From Phytoactinopolyspora halophila (GTDB lineage Bacteria; Actinomycetota; Actinomycetes; Jiangellales; Jiangellaceae), in assembly GCF_003287285.1 (NCBI RefSeq), contig NZ_QMIG01000030.1, positions 1 through 50,196 of the forward strand: a DNA stretch of 50,196 bases. The letters run 5' to 3'. Position 1 is the first letter of the stretch. Each line of letters begins with the position of its first letter. The position numbers were made by a program, and so were the translations under genes. The notes below the pieces were generated by a model. The model was not told the origin of the DNA, made no database searches, and saw only the letters and a list, made by a program, of their open reading frames with translations. Positions 15,628 through 23,300 of the stretch are shown piece by piece.

Positions 15628-17766
15628 ATGGGACGGTGTCGCCGCCAGGTACGCCTCGCCCCCGCTCGCGTGGCCTCCGCGGTCACGATCGCGCTCGCGG
15701 TGGCCATGCCCGCTGCTGCCGGCGGCCAGCCCGCTGACCAGGACGAATCCGCCGGTGAGAACTCCACCGGCGACACCGTGCGTCTCGCCCGCGCCACCTG
15801 GGACACCGGCTGGTTCCAGGCCGAGGTGTACCGGCAGCTGATCGAGGAACTCGGCTACACCGTCGAGCCCATCACCACCATGGAGAACGAGGATTTCTAC
15901 CGGGATGCGGCAGCGGGTGAGGTTGACCTGTGGGTGAACGGCTGGTTCCCGCTGCACGAGTCGATCATCGACGAGCTCGGCGTCGGCGATCGGCTCGACG
16001 TCGTGGGAACCCAGGTGGACAGCGGGGCACTCCAGGGATACCTGGTCGATCTGGACAGCGTCGACGAGCACGGCGTGACGTCACTCGCGGATCTCGCCGA
16101 CCCCGAACTGGCGGCCCGGTTCGACACCAGTGGCGACGGCAAGGCCGACCTCGTCGGCTGCTCGGTCGGGTGGGGCTGCGAGGCCGGCATCGAGGAGCAT
16201 CTCAACGAGCTGGACCTGCGGGATACGGTCAACCATGTCCAGGGCGACTACGCACCGCTGATCGAGGACGTCGTCGAGCGTCACGAGAACGGTGAGCCCG
16301 TCCTGTTCTATACCTGGACCCCGAACTGGACGGTGGGACAGCTCGTGCCCGGCGAGGACGTCGCCTGGATTGACGTGAGGTCCTCCGGTTCCACTGGTGC
16401 GCAGGACACCACCATCGACGACGTGCCCGGCTGCGTGAGCGACCCGTGCCGGCTCGGATGGTCACCTAACGACATCCGCGCCGTCGCGAACAGCGATTTC
16501 CTCGACGCGAACCCGCCCATCCGGCGCCTCCTGGAGGCCGTCGAGATACCCCTGGAAGAGATTTCCGATCAGAACGCGCGAATGCGTGACGGCGAGGGCA
16601 CGCCCGACGACATTCGCCGCCACGCGCGCGAGTGGATCAGCGCCAATCACGGTGCGGTGACGGAATGGCTCGACACCGCCGATCCGGAGCGGGAACGCGA
16701 CGACGACGGGGACACCTCCGGCGCGACCCCCTGGAGCCCGGGAGGCACCCCCGACGCGAACACCCTGACCGTCGTCACGCGCAGCCTCTCACCGTTCGTC
16801 GTCTACGACGGCGGGGAGTACACGGGTTTCAGTGTCGAACTGTGGGAGCATGTGGCGCGGCGCCTCGGCGTGGACTACGAGATCGAGCAGGTCAACAGCC
16901 TCGCCAAACAGATCGACGACGTGCAGCGCGGCGCCGCCGATGTGGCGCTGGGCGGCCTGGACATCAACTCCGCCGTGGCCAACGATCTGGCACTGTCGCA
17001 ACCCACCTTGCGTTCCGGATTGCAGATCATGGTCAGGAACGACGAGGACACCGGCATCGTTTCCACCCTGGCCCGGATCGCCACCAGCGACTTGACGATC
17101 TGGATCGGCTGGTTCGTCGTGATCTTCGGGATCATTCTCCTGGCCGTCGGCCACGTCATCTGGCTGCTCGAACGGAATCGGAATCCGGACATCCCGGCCA
17201 GCTATCCACGCGGCATCGCCGAGGCCATCTGGTGGGGCGTGGTGGCGGTCACCCCGTTCGGGGCGGGGAACAACACGCCGAGCCGCAACGCCGGGCGCGT
17301 GTTCGCCGTCGGGTGGATCCTCGCCGGCTATTTCCTGCTGGCCTACTTCACCGCCAGCATCACCAGCACGATGGCTGTCGACGAGATCCACGGAGACATC
17401 ACCGGCCCGGAAGATCTGGCAGGCCATCGGATCGCGACGGTTGCCGAGACGCCGGGCGCGGAGTATCTGGCCACCCTCGGCGTCGGCCCGGTGCTGTTCG
17501 ACGATCTCGACGAAGCCGCCCAGGCGCTCCGGGACGACGAGGTCGACGCGGTGGTCTTCGACGCACCCGCCGTGCGCCATTACGCCGCGCGCGCCGGCGC
17601 GGGTGATGTTCGGGCCGTCGGGCCGGTGTTCCAGGAGTTCAGCTACGGCCTGGGAACCGCCCTCGACGGGGACCTCAACGCATACATCGACGTCGCCCTG
17701 CTCGAACTCGTGGAAAACGGCGTGTACGAGACGCTCTACGAACGCTGGTTCGGCACCTCCCCCTGA
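15628..17766 (+). CDS. Fusion of a glycine-betaine-type binding domain with a GluR0-like glutamate-receptor ion channel
   Basis: A 712-residue membrane protein. Residues 1-35 form a signal peptide. About 50-345 is an OpuAC/ProX-type solute-binding domain (ARATWDTGWFQAEVY, LWVNGWFPLHE, FYTWTPNW; Cys pairs 178/184 and 269/274). A Ser/Asp-rich linker (350-375) leads to a second periplasmic receptor split by a channel: lobe S1 about 378-470, membrane helix 489-514, re-entrant pore loop about 530-550 (WWGVVAVTPFGAGNNTP), second helix 556-582 ending YFTASITSTM (compare SYTANLAAF of animal receptors), and lobe S2 585-708. This is the S1-M1-P-M2-S2 plan of prokaryotic glutamate receptors such as GluR0. 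Ligand-induced closure of S1/S2 gates ion flow in that family. The S1 arginine that binds amino-acid carboxylates is replaced by Val450; Asp645 of S2 is kept. It resembles the animal receptors in having an extra amino-terminal receptor domain, here of a different fold family. A role in osmotic or compatible-solute sensing is inference. Confidence 0.88.
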   Translation: MGRCRRQVRLAPARVASAVTIALAVAMPAAAGGQPADQDESAGENSTGDTVRLARATWDTGWFQAEVYRQLIEELGYTVEPITTMENEDFYRDAAAGEVDLWVNGWFPLHESIIDELGVGDRLDVVGTQVDSGALQGYLVDLDSVDEHGVTSLADLADPELAARFDTSGDGKADLVGCSVGWGCEAGIEEHLNELDLRDTVNHVQGDYAPLIEDVVERHENGEPVLFYTWTPNWTVGQLVPGEDVAWIDVRSSGSTGAQDTTIDDVPGCVSDPCRLGWSPNDIRAVANSDFLDANPPIRRLLEAVEIPLEEISDQNARMRDGEGTPDDIRRHAREWISANHGAVTEWLDTADPERERDDDGDTSGATPWSPGGTPDANTLTVVTRSLSPFVVYDGGEYTGFSVELWEHVARRLGVDYEIEQVNSLAKQIDDVQRGAADVALGGLDINSAVANDLALSQPTLRSGLQIMVRNDEDTGIVSTLARIATSDLTIWIGWFVVIFGIILLAVGHVIWLLERNRNPDIPASYPRGIAEAIWWGVVAVTPFGAGNNTPSRNAGRVFAVGWILAGYFLLAYFTASITSTMAVDEIHGDITGPEDLAGHRIATVAETPGAEYLATLGVGPVLFDDLDEAAQALRDDEVDAVVFDAPAVRHYAARAGAGDVRAVGPVFQEFSYGLGTALDGDLNAYIDVALLELVENGVYETLYERWFGTSP

Positions 17767-17855
17767 CCCCGTCCTCCTTGTCCCGCTGATCATGAACACT
17801 AAGCGACCTATGAGGTCGCTTAGTGTTCATGATCAGCGGGACAAGGAGGACGGGG
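17767..17855. repeat. Perfect palindrome, family copy 3 (43-bp arms, 3-nt loop)
   Basis: Bases 17767-17809 are the exact reverse complement of 17813-17855; the loop is ATG. The core TGATCATGAACACTAAGCG matches copies at 320-394 and 4898-4955, whereas the outer 15 bp are unique to this copy and still perfectly paired. The left arm starts right after the TGA of the receptor-channel gene. The right arm contains AAGGAGG (17843-17849), the ribosome binding site of the next gene. In a read-through transcript the hairpin would bury that site. Confidence 0.93.
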
Positions 17856-17858
17856 AAT

Positions 17859-18716
17859 GTGCGGATTCGTGCCCTGCGTTGTCCAGGTATGCGGGTGGAC
17901 CAGCCACATACCTCCATACGGCGCTGGCCGGGGATGCGATCCGAGTACAACTGGCTGCCACCCGATGACAGCGTGACCGTCACGAAGCCGTTCCAGATCG
18001 GTGTCTCGTTCAGTAGCCATGATCAGCTTGAGTTCGAGCTGGACGGCCGAGCGCGATACCTCTCCGTGCCCTCCGGAGCCGTCTTCGCCACGGGGACGCA
18101 GCAAGCGCTCTGGGCCGACGTCAGCGAGCACACCGAGGCCCTCGAGATCTACCCCGATCTCGACCTCGTGCGCGATGCCGTCGATCCCGGCGCGACGGCC
18201 CTGGTCGATCTCGATCCCGCCATCGCCGTGCGCGATGCCACCGTGCTCGGTCTGGCATCCCTCGTCAGGCGCAGCCACCTGCACGACGACGGCGACCTGG
18301 AACCCATGCACGCCAGCACGCTGACCCAGCGTCTCGTCCATCACCTGGCCGAGCACTACTGCCTGCCCCGCGCACGCCGCACGACCCGCAGCGGCCGGCT
18401 CGATCGCACGCTGGTGGACCGGCTCGCCGCGTTCGTGGACGACCGCCTGGCCGAGCCGCTCACCCTCGACGAGCTCGCGGCGCAGGCAGCTCTGAGCGTG
18501 TACCACTTCGCGCGCGCCTTCAAGAACTCCACGGGGCTGGCTCCCCACGAGTTCGTCACCATGCGACGCATGGAACGCGCGAAAATCCTGCTACTGGCGA
18601 CCCGTCACAGCGTGCTGGACATCGCGCACATGGTGGGCTTTTCCAACATCAACCATTTCCGGCGGCTCTTTCGCCGCTACACCGGATTCGCCCCGTCCGA
18701 CCTGCGCCCGCGCTGA
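17859..18716 (+). CDS. AraC-family transcriptional regulator
   Basis: A 285-residue regulator. An N-terminal sensing domain of about 180 residues is followed by a C-terminal double helix-turn-helix (PLTLDELAAQAALSVYHFAR, then the motif LDIAHMVGFSNINHFRRLFR and RYTGFAPSDLR at the end), typical AraC/XylS. Start GTG 17859 is chosen because a full AAGGAGG lies 9 nt upstream; the open frame continues into the palindrome (to 17823), and internal ATGs at 17889 and 17934 lack a good site. The likely targets are the hydrolase and SnoaL-like genes just downstream on the same strand. Confidence 0.87.
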   Translation: MRIRALRCPGMRVDQPHTSIRRWPGMRSEYNWLPPDDSVTVTKPFQIGVSFSSHDQLEFELDGRARYLSVPSGAVFATGTQQALWADVSEHTEALEIYPDLDLVRDAVDPGATALVDLDPAIAVRDATVLGLASLVRRSHLHDDGDLEPMHASTLTQRLVHHLAEHYCLPRARRTTRSGRLDRTLVDRLAAFVDDRLAEPLTLDELAAQAALSVYHFARAFKNSTGLAPHEFVTMRRMERAKILLLATRHSVLDIAHMVGFSNINHFRRLFRRYTGFAPSDLRPR

Positions 18717-18815
18717 CGAAAACAGCAAGATTCGACCCTCCGCCGGGCAAACTTCCGTGCCAGCCTCGATCTCGTTCGGGCGAACACCAGAGGCGCCAGC
18801 GAAAGGGCGAGACAC

Positions 18816-19721
18816 ATGACAACGGAGATCACCACGTTTCCCGTCGTGTTCACCAGCGGCGGGCACCCGATCGCGGGGCGAGTACATCGGCAAGCCGGGA
18901 ACGTCACCGAGCGCCAACCAGCTGTCCTGGTCACCGGTTCGTGGCTGACCGTGAAGGAGCAGATGGCCGACGGGTACGCCGCCGCCCTGGCCCGTCGTGG
19001 CTACACGTCCATCACGTTCGACTTCACCGGATGGGGCTCCAGCAGTGGCAAGCCGCGGCATGCGGAACTTCCGGACCGAAAGATCGCGGACATCGAGGCC
19101 GCAGCCCGATTCGCCTCCACCCTGTCGTTCGTACAGCCGGGACGGCTCGGCCACGTCGGCGTGTGCGCCAGCGCGCAGTACGCGCTGGCCGCTATCGCAC
19201 AGGGAGCACCGATCGCCGCCTACGCCAGCGTCGCCGGATGGTTCCACGACACCGGATCGGTGGCACCGTTCTATGGCGGTATGGATGGCGTGATCCTGCG
19301 CATGCAACGCGGCCAGGAGGCGACCGATCGGTTTCTCCAGGGCGGGGAGATCGTGACCGTTCCCGCGTATGACCCGGGAAACGACCGGGCCGGCATGCCC
19401 CTGGAGCTGGACTACTACGCCGACCCGAACCGCGGGCGCGTTCCGGAATGGCCGAACGAGATGGCCGAGATGAGCTGGATCCCGTGGCTCACCTTCGACG
19501 GACTGGCAGCGGCCAGCTCGGTGTCGGTGCCGTCGCTGTTCGTCCATTCCGACGGCTGCGTCTTCCCGGAGAACGTGGAGCGGATTCGCCACAGCCTGCG
19601 CGGGCCGGTCGATGTGGCGTGGGGTGACGGCGGCCAGATCGACTTCTACGACCAGCCGGCTCAGATGGACTTCACGGTCGATGCTCTCGACCGGCACTTC
19701 TCGAAGGCATTGCAGGACTGA
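18816..19721 (+). CDS. Alpha/beta hydrolase with a Cys nucleophile elbow
   Basis: A 301-residue protein of the YcjY/dienelactone-hydrolase-like group. VTGSWLTVKEQMADGYAAAL and FDFTGWGSSSGKPRH form the N-terminal strands. The nucleophile elbow is GVCASA with Cys117 where Ser is usual, and the last position is Ser119 instead of Gly. The acid region is VHSDGCVFPENV. The usual C-terminal His is not obvious: the C-terminal region has GGQIDFYDQP, and His only in LDRHFSK. The substrate is unknown. It lies 99 bp after the AraC gene and 25 bp before the SnoaL-like gene, forming a probable regulated pair. Confidence 0.8.
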   Translation: MTTEITTFPVVFTSGGHPIAGRVHRQAGNVTERQPAVLVTGSWLTVKEQMADGYAAALARRGYTSITFDFTGWGSSSGKPRHAELPDRKIADIEAAARFASTLSFVQPGRLGHVGVCASAQYALAAIAQGAPIAAYASVAGWFHDTGSVAPFYGGMDGVILRMQRGQEATDRFLQGGEIVTVPAYDPGNDRAGMPLELDYYADPNRGRVPEWPNEMAEMSWIPWLTFDGLAAASSVSVPSLFVHSDGCVFPENVERIRHSLRGPVDVAWGDGGQIDFYDQPAQMDFTVDALDRHFSKALQD

Positions 19722-19746
19722 CGGCAGGATTGAGGGGACGACCGGG

Positions 19747-20250
19747 ATGACGACATCCAGTGCCGACGTGACCACGACGATCACCGCCATGCTGCACGCG
19801 GTCGACGATCGCGATTGGGACACCGCCCGCGCCTTGCTCGCGCGGGAGGTGACCGTCGACTACAGCTCCCTGTGGGGCGGAGACGCCGCGACGATGCCCT
19901 CCGGCACGCTCGTCGAGAGCTGGCAGGGGTTGCTACCGGGATTCGACGTGACCCAGCATCTCCTCGGTCCGGTCGTGCTGGCCGAGGCCGACGAGCAGCA
20001 TGCGAGGTGCACGGCGAACGTCCGCGCCTACCATCACCTCAGCGACGGCGATACGCCTCGCACGTGGACCGTCGCCGGCCGATACCAGATGAACCTCGTC
20101 CGCGACGCGCACGGGTGGAAGGTCAGCGGCATCACCCTGCGGCTCGCATACGAGGAGGGAGACCGCAGCGTGGTGGAGATCGCTCGCAAGCGCCTGGCCG
20201 ACGGTGCCGCATTTGGGGGATTCCCACGAAAATCGCGCCCCGGGACTTGA
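19747..20250 (+). CDS. SnoaL-like / NTF2-fold protein
   Basis: A 167-residue small cone-barrel protein. The N-terminal helix TAMLHAVDDRDWDTARALLA and the following VTVDYSSLWGG, then CTANVRAYHHLSDG and RYQMNLVRDAHGWKVSGITL, are the standard pattern of SnoaL-like polyketide-cyclase/ketosteroid-isomerase folds. Whether it is an enzyme or a binding protein is unknown. ATG 19747 has GAGGGG upstream. It is probably co-transcribed with the preceding hydrolase under the AraC regulator. Confidence 0.83.
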   Translation: MTTSSADVTTTITAMLHAVDDRDWDTARALLAREVTVDYSSLWGGDAATMPSGTLVESWQGLLPGFDVTQHLLGPVVLAEADEQHARCTANVRAYHHLSDGDTPRTWTVAGRYQMNLVRDAHGWKVSGITLRLAYEEGDRSVVEIARKRLADGAAFGGFPRKSRPGT

Positions 20251-20350
20251 GGACGCCAACGACCCCATTACCGGCGAGTAAGCGAGATGCTATACAGGCG
20301 GGCAAAGGCCGCGTTTCGTGTAGTCGTCGACCTTGTGAGGGCTCGTCTTG

Positions 20351-23300
20351 GTGTTCCGTCGTGTCGCGATCGTCAACCGAGGAGAGGCCGCGATGCGGCT
20401 CATCCACGCCGTCGGTGAGCTCAACGCGGAGGGCGGGCCGTACATCGAGACGGTAGCCCTCTATACCGACGCCGACGCCACGGCCACCTTCGTGCGGGAA
20501 GCGGACCTGACGTATTACCTCGGCCCGGCCTCGGCGCACCCCTATATCGACCTCGCTGTACTGGAAAACGCGCTGATCGGGAGCGGGGCCGATGCCGCGT
20601 GGGTCGGCTGGGGCTTCGTCGCCGAGGATCCGGCGTTCGCCGAGCTGTGCGAGAAGCTGGGCGTGACGTTCATCGGCCCGGACCCCGAGGCGATGCGCAA
20701 ACTCGGAGACAAGATCGGCGCCAAGCTGATCGCCGAGGAGGTCGGCGTGCCGGTCGCGCCGTGGAGCCGCGGCCCGCTCGAGGACGTCGACACCGCGTTG
20801 CACGTCGCCGAGCAGATCGGATATCCGCTGATGCTCAAGGCCACCGCAGGTGGCGGTGGCCGGGGCATCCGCGTCGTCCACGGCCCTGAGGAGCTCACCG
20901 AGGCCTACGAGCGCACCAGCCAAGAGGCCGAGCGCGCGTTCGGCAGCGGCCTGGTCTTCCTGGAGCGCCTGGTCACGGGTGCCCGGCATGTGGAGGTCCA
21001 GGTGATTGCCGACGGCCAGGGCACGGCCTGGGCACTGGGCGTGCGGGACTGCTCGATCCAGCGCCGCAACCAGAAAATCATCGAGGAGTCGTCCTCGCCG
21101 GTGCTCGCTCCAGAGCAGGCCGACGAGCTCAAGGCGGCCGCCGAGCGGCTCGCGCTCGCCGTCGGCTACCGGGGCGCGGGCACCGTGGAGTTCCTCTACC
21201 ACCCGAAGGATGAGTTGTTCGCCTTCCTGGAGGTGAACACCCGGCTGCAGGTGGAGCACCCCATCACCGAGGCCACCACCGGCATGGACCTGGTCAAGGC
21301 CCAGCTGCACGTGGCGGCGGGAGGGACGCTGACCGGCCCGCAGCCCGCTGAGCTGGGCCATGCCATCGAAGCACGGCTCAACGCCGAGGACGCCGACCGC
21401 GACTTCGCGCCCGCCCCGGGGCACATCGCGCTGCTGGAGCTGCCCGCCGGTCCGGGCGTCCGCGTCGACACCGGGGTCAGCGAGGGCGACGAGATCCCGG
21501 CCGAGTTCGACTCGATGATCGCCAAGATCATCGCCTATGGACGCACCCGCGACGAGGCGCTGTCCCGGCTGCGCCGCGCGATGCGGGAGACGGCCGTCGT
21601 CATCGAGGGCGGCACCACCAACAAGAGCTTCGTGCTCGACCTGCTCGGCGAGCCCGAAGTGCTCGACGGGAGCGCCGACACCGCGTGGATCGATCGCGCG
21701 CGAGCCGCGGGCCGGCTGGTGTCCCAGCAGCACTCCGGCGTCGCCCTGGCCACGGCGGCGATCGAGGTCTACCGCGACGAGAAGCAGGCCGAGCTGCAGC
21801 GGCTGCTATCCACCGCACATGGCGGACGCCCTCAGGTGCAGCACGAGAGCGGGAGCCCGATTGACCTCAAGCTGCGTGGTGCGGGCTACCGGCTCACCGT
21901 CGCCGAAACCGGGCCCGGACGCTATCGGGTCGGGTTCATCACCGGCGACGACGTGCGGACGGTAGACGCCGTTCTGGAACGGTTCGATGAGCACACGGGG
22001 CAGATTCAACTCGACGGGCACCGGTTCCGGCTGGTCATCGGCACCCACGGCCCGATCCACCTGGTCGAGGTCAACGGCGTCACGCATCGGATCAGCCGGG
22101 ACGAAGGCGGTGTCGTGCGTTCCCCGGCGCCTGCACTGGTGGTGGCCACGCCCATCGAGCTCGGGGACGAGGTGGAGGCCGGCGCTCCGGTGCTGGTGCT
22201 GGAGAGCATGAAGATGGAGACGGTGCTGCGGGCGCCGTTTCGCGCGGTCCTGCGCGAGCGCCTGGTTTCTGTCGGCAGCCAGGTCGGGACCGGCGCGCCG
22301 CTGGTGCGTCTCGAACCCCTGGGTGATGCCGACGCCGCGGCGTCGTCCGAGGCCGGCTCGGCCGACCTGGATCTGCCGGCCGAGCCGTACGGACTCTCCG
22401 CCGACCTTCAGGTGCAGCGAGGGCTAGCGGACCTGCGCAGCATGCTGCTCGGCTTCGACGTCGACCCGCGGGACGACGACCGGACGTTGGCGGGCTACCT
22501 CGCCGCACGAGCAGAACTGCCGGAGCGGCCGTTGGAGGCCGAGGTCGGGCTGCTGGAGGTCTTCGCCGACCTGTCCGAGCTGACCCGCAACAAGCCGGAA
22601 GGTGAGGGAACGAAGGCCGAGACGCGAGTGCGCAGCCCGCGCGAGCACTTCCACACGTACCTGCAGAGCCTCGACCCCGAACGGGCCGGGCTGTCCGAGA
22701 CCTTTCAGGCGCGGCTCACCCGGGCACTGAGCCATTACGGGGTCGAGAGCCTGGATCGCACGCCCGCCCTGGAAGAGGCCGTGTTCCGCATCTTTCTCGC
22801 TCAACAGCGTGCCAGCACCGACGCCGCGGTCATCACCTCGCTGTTGCAGCAGTGGCTGACCGAGGCGCCGCCGACGGGCAATCTGCGGCAGGTCGTCGGT
22901 CAGGCGCTGGAGCGGCTGATCGTCGCGACGCAGGTGCGCTTCCCGGTGATCGGCGATCTCGCGCGCAGCCTGGTGTTCCGCTGGTTCGCCCAGCCGCTGT
23001 TGCGCCGCAACCGCGCCGAGGTCTACGCCCGGGTCCGCAGTCACCTGCGCTACCTCGACCAGCACCCGGACGCGGCCGACCGGGACGAACGCATCGCCGA
23101 CATGGTCGCCAGCCCGGAGCCGCTGGTGCGGCTGCTGGGCCAGCGCATCACGCGTCCGGGCGCCGACTCGGGCCCGCTGCTCGAAGTCCTGAGCCGCCGC
23201 TATTACCGCGACCACGGGTTGTCCGGCGTGCACTGCGAACCGCTCCAGGATCGGCCGCTCGTCACCGGCAGCTACGAGCTCGACGGTGAGCAGCAACGGC

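Noticed and set aside
17823-17858. Start of the AraC protein inside the palindrome (MFMISG)
   Set aside because: The frame is open but the only good ribosome binding site points to GTG 17859; similar MFMISG starts appear in shadows at every palindrome copy because the core contains ATG.
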